Positions 23,773 to 34,815 of a stretch of 64,000 nucleotides of DNA are shown here, piece by piece. Origin of the DNA: Membranipora membranacea (taxonomy: Eukaryota; Bryozoa; Gymnolaemata; Cheilostomatida; Membraniporidae); the NCBI GenBank assembly GCA_914767715.1, contig OU612071.1, positions 12,755,493-12,819,492 on the forward strand, written 5' to 3'. Each line of letters opens with the position of its first letter. Positions within the stretch are counted from its first letter, which is position 1. The notes beneath the pieces were generated by a model that saw only the letters and a list, made by a program, of their open reading frames with translations, was not told the origin of the DNA and did not search any database. Made by a program: the position numbers and the translations under genes.

Positions 23773-25468
23773 TCTAAGATGAGCGGCTCCTCATCCTGTA
23801 CCTGCCTCTGAGTTTCTGCTCCGTAAGGCTTCGAAAAGTTTGAGGTCGTATCTTGTCCCTTAGCACATGCACATAGTTTTATTCTGATTGCCTCCTTCTC
23901 TTTTGCTCTTTCTTTTATCAGCTATTGCAAGGAAGTTTGAGCATACATAATACAGTGTAAGCTGGTTAATTCAAACTTTATAATTAAAAACTCCTAATTC
24001 ATTCAATTTAGATCTCAATTCATTCTAATGACACATTATTCAAACTCTGTTTAGTTGAAACGATTTGTTGTGGTCCTCAGAGGTTCGAATTGAGTGAAAT
24101 GCACTGTAGTAATACGGCATCCTGTTTTAGAATAATTTGACTCTTTTGAATTTGTTTTAATACCACAAAGGCTTGACCTACGACCGAAATGACAAATATG
24201 ACCAATTGATTGAAAAGATTAGAGTCTTCAGAACGACCAATAGTTCTAAATCCAAATATACCACTAATTTAACCCTTTTTAAGGCTTAACACCATTGATT
24301 TTGTAGTGAAATGAAAGTTGGTAGGTTTAGATTTTGAACGTTGACATTGAGAGGTTGTTATTTGGTCGAATCAACCCTAGCCTTCAACAATAACTAATCA
24401 CTGGGTCATTTTAAATTTGTTGGACTCAAGTTTCAATGTTCACAATAATAAATATAAACCCACCTACCAGTTATTTTGCCCAGGAAAGAGGTGAGTAGCG
24501 GGAACTGTAAGATCGAGAACCAGTCTTTGATCTCCAGCTCTGCGGCCAATAAGTCGTTTTACCTTTATTCAAACAAACAGCTAAGAGGAGCATTTCTATT
24601 TTGTTATCTTTTCTCCTCTCACGTCTGACATCAGCGGCCTTTTGAATTATTGCCTGAAATACGGGCTGTCAGGATGAAATACTGGCTTGTTTCAAAGTGA
24701 CAGTCCTACTAGGCAATGTTTGGTATGATTTTAAAGATCTCAGGCTTAAAGGTCATTAGGGCATATGAAATCAAACAGCCTGTGAACCTGATTGATGTAG
24801 AACTGCTGCAAAGTCTGAAAATTGGGATCATAGTGGATCATAGTGATTTTTTGCCTCCCCCTGACCACTATGATCTACTATGATCCTTGCTTTAAAAAAC
24901 TGAAAACAAAAATTGCTATTTTCCACAACTTTCATTTTTTGTTAATTTTTATTTGCCCTATGAACTCACAATATTTGATTGACTGGGGTAATATACCCAC
25001 TTTTCCAATAGGACTGACCCTTTAATTAGGAGTGAATTCGAGAATTTCTATCTTATGCCTCACAAGCTTCATAAATTTATGAGTGGATATACATAAATAC
25101 CACTCTACTTGAGCCTATGTGGGCTGTAGGAAACCTGCACAGTCATGTGCATTGCTTCTAAATTCTTTGAATCAAGGCGATCACAACCACTCCTATTATG
25201 GGTCTGAAAGTATGAGTAATATGATCTAAGGCAGGCCCGTAGTTCTAGGGGAGGAGGCAGGCCCGTAGTTCTAGGGGAGGCAGGGAGGAACTTACTGTTG
25301 ATTCTTTAGACTCACCTCAAACCTTTGCCTCCCCTACTATTTTTCTAAACTACAGATGATATTTACCTTTGCTTGGGCTTCATCAACTTGTTGAGGCTGA
25401 ATTTTCTCATCCGATTCGGAGCCATCGCCAGGGCTTACTTTATTATGTTTGCCTAGGCAATCACCCAT
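23763..25468 (-). CDS. Small three-exon gene, copy A (111 aa, unrecognised)
   Basis: Exons 25468-25367 (acceptor-bounded at 25495), 24653-24579 and 23921-23763 join in phase 0. The N-terminus is MGDCLGKHNK. Gly2/Cys4 resemble a lipid-anchored start, but Asp3 is disfavoured by the known myristoylation consensus. The middle is highly charged and helical (RRERRKDNKIEMLLLA, then IKERAKEKEAIRIK). A Cys pair LCACAK follows. The C-terminus DEEPLILEEV holds an acidic dileucine-type motif (D-x-x-x-L-I). Against copy B, exon 1 has five silent changes and one codon replaced, exon 2 has two silent changes only, and exon 3 has an in-frame 21-nt indel plus mostly third-position changes. That supports a real selected protein. 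I do not recognise the family; a small membrane-associated or trafficking protein is only a guess. An untranslated upstream exon is implied. Confidence 0.75.
23954..24113. mobile_element. Tigger/pogo-like MITE in small gene intron 2
   Basis: Ends read TACAGTGTAAGCTGGTTAAT at the left and the complement TACAGTGCATTTCAC at the right, flanked by TA, enclosing an AT-rich body. Related TIR-like sequence occurs at 59728 and near 50102-50117. Confidence 0.55.
24694..25022 (+). mobile_element. TIR element in small gene intron 1, copy A orientation
   Basis: Ends are AAAGTGACAGTCCTA and the complement AAAGGGTCAGTCCTA. It carries an internal inverted GATCATAGTGGATCATAGTG motif. At the homologous site in copy B (60612-60902) the element is inverted. 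No coding capacity. Confidence 0.75.
25229..25282. repeat. 26-bp tandem duplication
   Basis: Two consecutive units of GGCAGGCCCGTAGTTCTAGG plus a G/A-rich tail. Confidence 0.8.
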
Positions 25469-25620
25469 ATTGTTGGAGCCAGTAGTGAGCCTATTCTGTA
25501 AGTAGGAAGCAGAATAGAAGTATTTTGGATTCTCTCATGATAAGGCTTTACTTCCAGTACATGTTATCTACAAATGAAATGGAGAATTATATATTTATTT
25601 CTTTATTGAGGTTTTCTAAA

Positions 25621-26473
25621 AGTTTATAATTGAAGCAAATTAAAAATAACTTGTTGACCTCACACACAGTAACATAGATATATAAAATGACATGAATAAA
25701 AATATAAGCCTACAAGTGGAATCAGCTTTATCGGTACCTATTTTCAACCTTAAACTCTAATTTTAGATAGGAAGACTACACATTACAGCTTTTTTTGTAA
25801 ATTCTAAGCGCTCTTGTGGATTAAATGGTTTTTATGTGTTAATTTTTCACTAGATTTGCTGAGCGCTTGCCAAGAGAACCAAAGTGTGTGTATATTGATA
25901 TTATGCATTATGTTACAATCGAGGGGGGGAGGGGGTTTATCACAGAACAGGTCCGGGGTCAGATTTTATCAAGACAAAACAAACATATTCTCCACAACTC
26001 TATATCATAAACTTCCAACTTTGTAGACGAACTACTTTTTTCTGATAGCAAATAACTCGTGTGAGCCCTGACGACCACTGGCATGGCAATATCTTCTCAC
26101 TATAATATCGGATATGTGCGATGACTTCGGCATAATGTATGGGTGGTTTTCAACACCTGATACAGTTCCAGTACTCAATCTCGTTACTGACCGAACAAGC
26201 CTGAACTGCACGGACTATACCATTAGACATGACCTGAATATCATCAACAGTCACAAATCGATACACATCGCATACTGCTTACTCAAAATCTCATGCTAAC
26301 TTTGAATGACTTTCTCTACAAGAGCTTGTGTATGAACAGCTTTGAACCAGCGTGAAATAATTAAGCACAAATCTAGCAGATATTCAGCCTTACTATCTAC
26401 TCAAATGTTATGTGACACAACTTCCCGTGCTTCTTTATTCAAATCTGGGTCATTTTGATCTACCTCAACCTGC
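25621..26473. other. Intergenic, nothing recognised
   Basis: AT-rich, with a short G-rich run near 25921-25936. No domain-bearing frame. Confidence 0.4.
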
Positions 26474-26840
26474 TCAACACCAGAGACACTCAACTTCTCT
26501 GGTGAGGCAGAATTCAACAGAAAATGATATCCATGGAGCCACATTGACTGATTTTACGCCCCGAGAGGCTAGATCACAGGGGTTATGCTTTGTGTTTACA
26601 TAGTGCCTTTGAGATTTGTCTACAATGTCATGTATCTGAGCTAATATGTTTGAGACATAGGTGTAAAACTTCCTTTCATCATTATTTGTATATCCCAGAC
26701 CTAAATAGCACTGCATCTAGTTGTTCTGACAGTATGGTGATCTGCTTAGCTGCTAGGAGGGCTGCCTGTAGCTCTAATCTCGTTATTGATATGACCTTGA
26801 TTTGGGTTTCATGTGAGTAATCCGTATCTATCTGGATTAT
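26474..26840 (-). pseudogene. BEL/Pao retrotransposon RNase H-region fragment
   Basis: Minus-strand reading gives ISITRLELQAALLAAK (26805-26750 region), then ERKFYTYVSNILAQIHD and HNPCDLASRGVKS. These are the conserved strings of the Pao/BEL polyprotein between RT and integrase. The flanking RT, integrase and LTRs are absent, so this is an isolated relic. Confidence 0.75.
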
Positions 26841-26994
26841 TTATCTCATATGCTCTGCAGTATCTAACATGGATCATGTAAGGACTGTTCCAGGTTCAGT
26901 TATATCATTCGAGGGCTAGGTTAAGTTGCAAATAAAAAAATGGTAAATATATGGACTCAACACATTGTTGAATTTCTTTTCACCTTAACTTGTG

Positions 26995-27105
26995 AATGGA
27001 ACCTGGGTGGATCAAGTTTGCCTGCATTAAGAGTTGCTCCCCTCTACTGGTCATGCACCGACCAGTGAAAGGGAAGCAATGCAGCATTGGCAAATTTGAT
27101 CAAAA
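26995..27105. repeat. Imperfect hairpin
   Basis: TCAAGTTTGCCTGCAT...AGTTGCTCCC on the left is mirrored by GGGAAGCAATGCAGCATTGG...AAATTTGA on the right. It is similar in style to the 23.4 and 59.2 kb palindromes. Confidence 0.5.
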
Positions 27106-27576
27106 TTTCTCTAAAGGGCAATTGTACTAAGGGTAGCTTTTGTAGGAGGTGACCCTGTCCCTTTTGAGGGATTTTTGATAGTGGTACAGTCTGACCTTGG
27201 ACAAATGTGCTATATGTTATCTGGACAGCTCGACATTAGTTATAAAGGGAGGAACACTATTACTATTTGTGACCCTTGGAAATGGTGTTGGGTACAGAAA
27301 TATTTTCCAAGCATTGATAAGAGTTAATGGATCAGTGGTAAAATACATTGCGTGGCTATTTGTGGAGTTATGCCATCAGTATAAAGCATTTTGTCATTAT
27401 CCGAATAATGCTATAATTCTGGCAGCTTTACGTGATGCATTGATTGACGTCCCATTAACAAACTTCAAAAACTCAGACACGCTGCTTGACAAAAGTTTAC
27501 AAGGGTCAGCTATAATAGATTCTGAACCGGATCAATCAACAACCAGCAACCATACGTTGTAATCCAACCATACATT

Positions 27577-28460
27577 TTGGATAGATTTCTTAATATAAAG
27601 AAGTATATCCATAAAACTCAGGACATAGAAATCCCTACACATTCATTCAACACCTATTTTGCTACAGCTGCTGGAAAATTGGATGATGCCTTTCCGCAGT
27701 CTCATTTTTCAATACCTGATCAAACAACCAAACTCCTAAGTTCGATACCCAACATCACTCCAATAGATTGCCTCAAATACTTAAATAGTATTTCTAACAA
27801 TAACGCCACCAGTTCTGATTTCTGTAAGGATACTAAAAATCAATATTCCATATATTAAAAATATACTCACTGACATGCTCAACAGGATTTAAATTGAGGG
27901 TAAATTCCCATGCAAATTGAAGCTAGAATGTGTTACATCCATATTTAAGGGGGGTGATACCAAAGACCGATTTCTGTACTTCCGATTTTATCAAAATTAT
28001 TAGAAAAACATATAAATTCACACATGTACTGCTACCTTGATAAAAACAATTTACTTTACCCTCTGCAATCCGGATGCACTTCAAGGCACAAGGCTACTAA
28101 TCTTTTTGGATTTTAAAAACGCATTTGACTCTCAATCTTAAGATACTTTTTAAAAAATCCACAATTATGGCATTAGAGGCTCAGCTTATATCATCATTAT
28201 GTTTTTCCTGTCACAGAGCAAGTAATTTGTGAAGGTCTGTGAAAGCTTCTCTGAAAGTTTACCGATTAGTGTTGGAGTTCCCCAAGGATCAATTTGAGCC
28301 CCTACGCTGTTTTCGATATTCATAAATGATCTAGTTTGACCATTAAATTCAACATCATTTGCCTAGGCAGATGACACAACATTGCTTGCCAAAACCTTAA
28401 TGTATATTCTTCAGAAAGACTATGCAATAACGATTTGGCTTAGATAATATGTTAATGCCT
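27577..28460 (+). pseudogene. Non-LTR retrotransposon RT, degenerate
   Basis: Plus-strand frames read HSFNTYFATAAGKL (27640s), LDFKNAFDSQS (near 28110), SLPISVGVPQGSI (near 28255), IFINDLV (near 28317) and ADDTTLLA (near 28368). These are successive RT palm motifs, but stops and frameshifts separate them. The tract to about 28900 probably contains the rest of the ORF 3' end without clear motifs. Confidence 0.75.
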
Positions 28461-29870
28461 TTTTGTATAGACTGACCATCAATATGGAAAAATCACATTT
28501 CATGATTTGCAATTCATCAAACACCCAACCTTTTAATCATCTTCTTTGGGGGTACTGTACTTGCCAGGGAATCAATGACTTGTGCGATACTCTTTGGTGG
28601 ACTGACCATATTCAGCACATTTGCAGGACAGTTAGGCCCAGTCTGGCATTGCTCCGGAAATGTTGATTCTGTATTGTCCAAGATGCCGCATTTGAGTTTT
28701 ATTACCAGTTTGTTTTTTGCCATCTCTTATATTATGGTATACATCTCTATTACAAAATGTCTCCATCTTATCTAACAAATCCCATTTTCATCCTCCAGAA
28801 AAGAGCCTTATTCAAAATATAAATGTTCCAATATACCTGAATCCAACTCGGCATTTATGTATAGAATGTAATCTCTTAACATTGTCAGATCTCGATTTAT
28901 TTTTCCTCTGTTTTTTTCGCTATAAAATACTTCATATATAATCAATAATTTTTCAAACTCTGGACACAGCTTTTTTTTCGTGATACCCAACTTACATCCA
29001 CCCAAAACTTCTTTTTGATTCATATGAATTCCTTTAACAACCTTCCTCAACATCTATGTTCATTAACAACCAACCATAAACAAAATCTAAATTTGCATTG
29101 TCAAAACATTTGTTTTCATTGAATTGAGTTTTATTCGATTGGTTTTTTGTTTTGGTTTCTTTGCACATCAGGGAGAAGATCTTCGGATGGTGGTTGATGT
29201 AATAAACATGTATATAAATAAAAGCTATATGCTTACTTAGTCTCAGGTATGTACCCCTCATCCATATAATGCATGTCAGTGATATGAAGTCCTCAGATTA
29301 TGCTTGTTGTACTCTGTATCTTTCTGAGATCCTGGGTGTTATCACAACCTGCCTGAAAGCTGTGAACTTGTGACTGATGCCAACAATCTCTTACCATGAT
29401 ATATTGTACATCTGTTGCCCTTTCAATTACCAACCACAACACACATTAACGCAACACACATAAGCCTTTAACATGCTTCAATCTTTTAGCTCAAATAATA
29501 CTAGTGAACGACATCTGTCATACACCATAATGATACCACAATGGCCAATGGCAGTTCGGTAACACCTAAAGTGTTCAATCTGAGACATTACAAAGGGAAC
29601 AGGTGTGATCTATGACATACACCTAGATGAACCAAGCTGTGCTTGTCTAATTTTAAAACATTTCACAGATCATAAACATATAGTGTCTACAATCTGAAGA
29701 GACAGGTCCTGTAAGTGGCTCATGTTGGTAAGCTTTTTTTATTATTTCCTGTATGAGAGTAATGTTAAGTCGGCCTAGTTTAGTGGTGACTCATTGTTAG
29801 TAGCACTAAAATTTTGTTAGCAAGGTTGAAATTTGTTGTCTATATGGTTTGGTTTTTATATACTAGGTAT
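28461..29870. other. Possible retrotransposon tail, otherwise unrecognised
   Basis: Short frames in both strands with no domain hallmarks. Reading 28484-28520 resembles the post-palm NMEKSHFMI of the preceding RT. Nothing else is identified. Confidence 0.35.
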
Positions 29871-29874
29871 TATC

Positions 29875-30155
29875 TGACCGCCCTATTTAATTCGGCACAT
29901 TAAGCGCAGGTGCCTTGAGTGAAGAAGATACTCTATGCTCTTGCCTGCCGTTGCCGGTCACTCTATTTCGGAAAGGCTGATGGGATCTTTATACTGCATA
30001 CAAGCAAACAGTAGTCCTCCTATATTTATGCTCCTGATCCGAACTGACCTGGCTAGGATGAATGGCTTTTCAGTGCCAAATCAGAATTGACAGCCCGCGC
30101 CATTAATCGAACGATCATTGGATCAAAAGTCCTTACCCTTAAAGATCTGTCCTCT
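29875..30155 (-). mobile_element. tRNA-derived SINE, copy 2
   Basis: This is the reverse complement of the copy at 15.6 kb: the body shows ATCCTAGCCAGGTC, GATCAGGAGCATAAATA and CCGGCAACGGCAGGCAAG on the minus strand, with a decayed B box (GTTCGATTA). Confidence 0.8.
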
Positions 30156-30724
30156 TCTGATATGACAGAGTATATATCTTACAAGCTAAACTCCTCCAAG
30201 TGACTAAAATATATTACAAAACATTCTCATAATTTTTTACGATTGTGAATTTTGTAGTTTAGCCGCTACCTTACCAATACTGATTATCTCGAGTAATCTA
30301 TATCATGGAGTCACTCTCATACCACAGGCTGGTAAGGTGCCATATTCATCGATAAGCAGAAAGCAGCTTGGTACTTTATATTGCTTGTAAATGCTGTTGC
30401 TGCCATAATTATGAACTGCTTGTATAATACAGTAGTTAAATAATTTAAACACGTCCCAAAGAGTAACGAGGTAAAAATATGACCTCTGAACCTTTTGGGA
30501 GAGTAATAAAGTGAATTAGTACTGCGCTTCTCAATATGTTGACCATTTTCTTATTGGCATAAGATAATGCTTATAAAACAAATCAATCAAACATCAAACA
30601 ATACATAAAAGCTTATCGTTTTGAGGATGTTGTTATGTATAACATGTGTGTGTCTTTTTAGTGCGCACATTTTAAAATCAAGTTTGTGAATAAAATTACT
30701 TCTTTCTTTTGGCAGTGCATCCAC

Positions 30725-31807
30725 ATGTTATTCATCACTTATGTTGCATCCCATGAGCAATGTGGTGTTGTACTACCGGATCAAGAACTTGCTCATGGTA
30801 ATTGCCTTATTTTTATTTTTCTTTTACCCCTTTTGCTCTTAGCATTGATGAAAAGAGTCTAGCCAGCAAAACATGTCTACGTGTCTATTGAGTCTCTCAC
30901 CAAAACGACCAAGAGAAGCAACTCCTTTCTTCTCCATGTCATAAAATCCCATGCCCGTGTTTGTTTTTCAATTATAAGCGATCGAAATGAATTTGATCAC
31001 TGTCCACGAAGCAGTGTGAGCACTAAATTGGATCTCCCTCTGATTTACATATATGGGCTGAACATTGTCCAGTCTTCAATCAACAGGAAACAAGCTCAGA
31101 GCGCCAGCAGGAAATGATAACGGTATTGCATATTTTATTTGAAAATCAATTCACACATTTTTAGCTGGCGGAGTAGTAGTTACTTTGTCTTCTCAGTATG
31201 GCTCAGCTGCTAAGTTTGGACCACAGAAGGCTAATGATGGTATATATGTGCCTGTTTTATTTGGCAACTTTCCAAACCTACCTGAAGAGCATGAGAGTAT
31301 CGCCCACACTTTAAAGGAAGACTCACCTTGGATACAGTTTGAACTAAAGGAGAGAAAGTGCATTACAGGTGTTGTAATATGGAACAGAAGTAATTGGAAT
31401 GGCGGTATGTCATTATGAAAAAACTGCGTTCAATGAAAAGGCTTACTCACATTCTCTATGCTACCAACATTACACATCCATGTACTATCGATACCTCTTG
31501 TGTTTTATTTTTTTCTTTCAAATTTACCAACTTGCTGATATTTTTATAAGATACATCAGTTTGTATTTTGTTTCCAGAGGTATTGAACAGATTTAAAAAT
31601 GCGCTGATAAGTGTAGCAGATTCTCCTAATGCTGACGGATTTGGTACTAAGGATTCACTGAACAAATGTGCCTTCCGCGCTGGCATCCAGTCTGCTCTGA
31701 GGTACTACAAATGTGAGAGTCCAATGATCGGTAAATTTGTCAGGATCACTGGACTTGGGCAAAAAAACTCCCTCAACATTTATGAAGTAATGATCTTTGG
31801 ATTTTAA
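30725..31807 (+). CDS. Gene G: F-type lectin (fucolectin-like), complete frame
   Basis: Exons 30716-30797 (ATG at 30725), 31165-31404 and 31578-31807 join in phase 1 to give 180 aa. The first exon supplies a short hydrophobic start (MLFITYVAS) and a Cys. A longer signal peptide could lie in an unseen upstream exon, since the exon begins after a good acceptor (TTCTTTTGGCAG). The domain shows SSQYGSAAKFGPQKANDG, DSPWIQFELKERKCITGVVI, NALISVADSPNADG and YYKCESPMIGKFVRI, then IYEVMIFGF at the end. This is the fucolectin/tachylectin-4 type pattern. Where active family members have Arg-Gly-Asp, this reads NRSNWNG, so fucose binding is uncertain. It lies in the same cluster as the pentraxins. Confidence 0.78.
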
Positions 31808-31809
31808 CA

Positions 31810-32440
31810 TCAGAAACTTGGGCTTCTGTCATTGCTTAAAAGCGTCTTGATATCTTTTAAAATTTACTCAATTTAGCTGCGAGATTGAACCCAATAAATG
31901 TGATAAACTGTCTGAAGTTTTTTACTCAGTTTGAGAATGACTTAATGTAAGCAAGTACCAACTTTAATTAGCTAATGAAGAGGTAACTGAAGGTACAGAG
32001 TATCAACTAGCCATAATTTTAGAAAACATGAGCAGTAGAAAAGAATCAACTTCTGCTTATGGACCGAAGAGACTAGCATTGACGCAGCAAATTTTAAAAA
32101 AACCAGAGCAAGCTAAAAATACTACTAGCTCAGTGCTCACTAATAAACCTCATCAAGAGCAATATGTACACACAGAAAATCCACTTTACAGTAATTATCT
32201 GTCTTACATAAAAAAAATAAGCTGTAACTTTCCTGTAAATGATTTATTCTTGTAAGGTAAGTTGAGTGTAAATGTGGTTTGTCGATCATAGGCGTGATAT
32301 TTTCTCAGTTATATTTATTTTCAAGTGAAAGTTTACATGCTATCATATGGTAACAATTATAAGGAGAGGCAGTTGAACTGCTCAGACGGCTGCAAGTACT
32401 TGTTTGGTCATGATGTTATGTACTAATCTGAAATGAAAGT
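31810..32440. other. 3' flank of gene G
   Basis: No gene recognised. The short frame at 32028-32255 has no domain. It leads into R1 copy 4. Confidence 0.4.
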
Positions 32441-33380
32441 TTCTTAATTCAACGCCACATATGCAGGCATTTACAGCCGTCAGGTCACTAAGACTATAGG
32501 AGAGATGTTGCTTCGTGTATCAATTTTCCGTGCTAACTTGATTATCTTTGAGGAATAAATGTATTATTAAGTTTCAACTATGAAGATCACAAGCCATGTA
32601 ATATCTAACTTGACTTGGAGGAGGTTATTAGCGCCCCATTCGTTTTGGCTGAATCTAATTTCGAGTCAACTGCGGAAGATTTGTTTTTTTAAACATTTTA
32701 TGCTGGCTAGTTATAGTTTTTCATTATTGGCTCTTACTCCCAAGCTAGCTGATTAGACATCGAGATTAGGCAGTGAACTTTAGGTAGGTTTGATTCTAAT
32801 ATTTCTGTCAAATTATCAGCAAATCAACAATATAGGACAGCAAGTTTTTGCTCCTTTAAAAGGACACATAAAGTCCATGATGAAATTAGTGGTGAATTAT
32901 GGATGATGACAAATATGCCTAGAACAGATGAATAAGCTACATAGAATCACAGCAAGATATTTTTGGCACGATAAAGTGCTACATAGCGCCACATGATTAG
33001 TGTTTGCTCAGTGCTGCTTTATTCATCAAATTTATCAAGTGTTTTTATTTTGCCAGTTGTCCAATTCAAATTATCACCTCATGAATAAATAAGCACCCAT
33101 CTTAAAAGCAGTTTTTGCATTGATGGTTTTTATATTCGCCTCAAATTTAAGATAGGCCATTCATATATTCGCCTCAAATTTAAGATAGGCCATTCAAATC
33201 TTAATTTCTTTTAAAATGACACAGTTATAAAGTCTGCTAAAAGCCTGTTTGGAGGTCAAAAGTTAGCTAGCTGAATTGAAAGGGCTGCAATTAATTGCCA
33301 ATATGAGGGATGTATTGCTATGATGTGTTCTAGTTAACCATTTTATGATTAATATCTCACATCATTATAAATAAATATCA
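32440..33380 (-). repeat. R1 repeat, copy 4 (inverted)
   Basis: Reverse complement of R1: 32500-32570 matches the complement of 1540-1650, and 32980-33060 the complement of 870-960. It contains a 33-bp perfect tandem duplication (next entry). Confidence 0.7.
33131..33196. repeat. 33-bp perfect tandem duplication
   Basis: Two identical consecutive units containing CGCCTCAAATTTAAGATAGG, inside R1 copy 4. This is a recent event. Confidence 0.9.
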
Positions 33381-33479
33381 TAAACTCGATCAATCAAAGT
33401 ACAGGTACCCACATTAGTCTATGGCCCTGGAAAGCAAGTTTGATCTCACATCTTTTCGCTATCAAACTTCGTTTTTTCG

Positions 33480-34500
33480 TTTAATGGGACACCAGTTAGT
33501 AGAACATTCTGCATGCGGCTGGAACAGCTTCCCCAGACTACGGAAACACTCAGATTATAACGCAATATAAAGGGACCCAAGTGAGGTTTCTCTTTTGCCA
33601 GATAGGGGATGGGCTCTCCCCAACAAAAAACAGTCTAAAAATAACTAAATATCTTGAGGTGCTCACTCTATGAGTCAATTGCACTTGTGCTACATTAGTA
33701 ATCTTGGGATGATACTAGTGCCTATAATATCTACATTATATTTTACCTTTCAATTCAAAGCATCAATTGACCTGTGATAACACATGTATTCTACACCAAA
33801 ATGTGGCAAAATCTAAATTTCTGGGACCCAAAAGGACTGGCTAGCAACAACTAAACAATCATATCTATCAAATATAGCCATATTGGATTGCAATCAAATA
33901 TAAAATACATTAAACCATATCTTAGCAGTCAGACTTGGTGCAGTATCCTGGAAGGTCCACCGGACCAGGCTCTCCTGTTTCTCCAGGCATACTGTCCTTT
34001 CCTTTCAGTAATGTCTCTCACTCTGGATCAAATAGAAATCAAATAATCTTATATTGATAATCACCAAGCAAGAATATTTCAAGACATCCTCACACGGAAC
34101 ATGATCATTAGCAAAAAATGGTTGTACTTGACATGCAGGAATGCTGCGAAATGAATAGGGATCATCGAATCTAGGGCGTTGGTAGTGATAGCTCCTTCAG
34201 GATGATAGTACTAAATAGTACGGTAGTCCTCAATATGTGGTATATGCAAATATTTACACTAAATACTCACCATCAACAGAGATACTAATATTACTGAGTA
34301 AATTACTCAGCTGCTCCCGTCTTTCATCATCCAGTACTGCATTGAGATTGATTTGCCTTCTGGCCATCTCAGTGTTACTTTCGTCATCATCATTTCTTTT
34401 CTTCTTGGGAGATAAACCAAAGAATCATAATTATTACAGCACACGAAATACGCATGTTCCTCATGTTGCATGTGCCACAACTGGATGGGAATCTGAAACA
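33480..34500 (-). pseudogene. Gene E: pentraxin-family fragment (exons 1-3 only)
   Basis: The minus-strand remnant is closest to copy C. The exon 1 start (ATTCC...ACATGAGGAACATG, 34493-34450) keeps the Met-rich signal start but then jumps almost directly into exon 2, losing the coiled-coil half and shifting frame. Exon 2 (34413-34271 with donor GTGAG) is open (ARRQINLNAVLDDERREQL). Exon 3 (34020-33925) has a damaged collagen repeat (PVDLPG where others read PVGPPG) and ends in a stop at the former splice donor. Intron 3 homology to C continues to about 33480, where it meets R1. The pentraxin exons are absent. Confidence 0.8.
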
Positions 34501-34764
34501 ACACAATGTAAACATGATACTAAGGATCAAGAGTCATGGTCAAGGGCACTTTTATTTTTCACATGAATTGTTGGTACTTAGGCTTTCACTGGCTGATAAT
34601 GACAGTTGTTTTTTCACATGATCCAAAGCTTGTCTGGCACCAGATTGCCTGTATCCCTAGAATCCAAAAACTTTGTCTGGACCAATCAGGTTGAGATATT
34701 GCAGGCTAATCTGTCACGACCATGTTACTGGCCATTCTGTGAGGTTAACAGTAACTTGGACTGT

Positions 34765-34815
34765 TCCTTCAAAATTGGCGCTTAAGGGGGCCTGTTAAAT
34801 AGGGCGATCAAATAA
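34765..34815 (+). mobile_element. SINE 3'-end fragment
   Basis: GCTTAAGGGGGCCTGTTAAATA and AATAAGACTTAGTG match the 3' end of the SINE at 15.86-15.90 kb. Confidence 0.6.

Larger units (their letters stand above)
23110..25620. repeat. Segmental duplication, copy A
   Basis: Collinear with 58.87-62.22 kb over most of its length at high identity. It begins with a 12-bp inverted repeat (TAGACCTCTGCT / AGCAGAGGTCTA) and ends after the CATGTTATCTACAAATG block. It contains the small three-exon gene, a palindrome, a Tigger/pogo-like MITE and an internal TIR element. Confidence 0.9.

Noticed and set aside
24579-25468. G-protein alpha subunit (MG-C N-terminus, KIEMLLL before a GKTT-like string)
   Set aside because: The GKTT string falls after the supported splice donor, no P-loop GAGESGK is present, and exon 3 reads unlike any G alpha.
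23763-25468. Confident N-myristoylation of the small protein
   Set aside because: Asp directly after Gly2 is excluded by the known consensus; kept only as a caveat.
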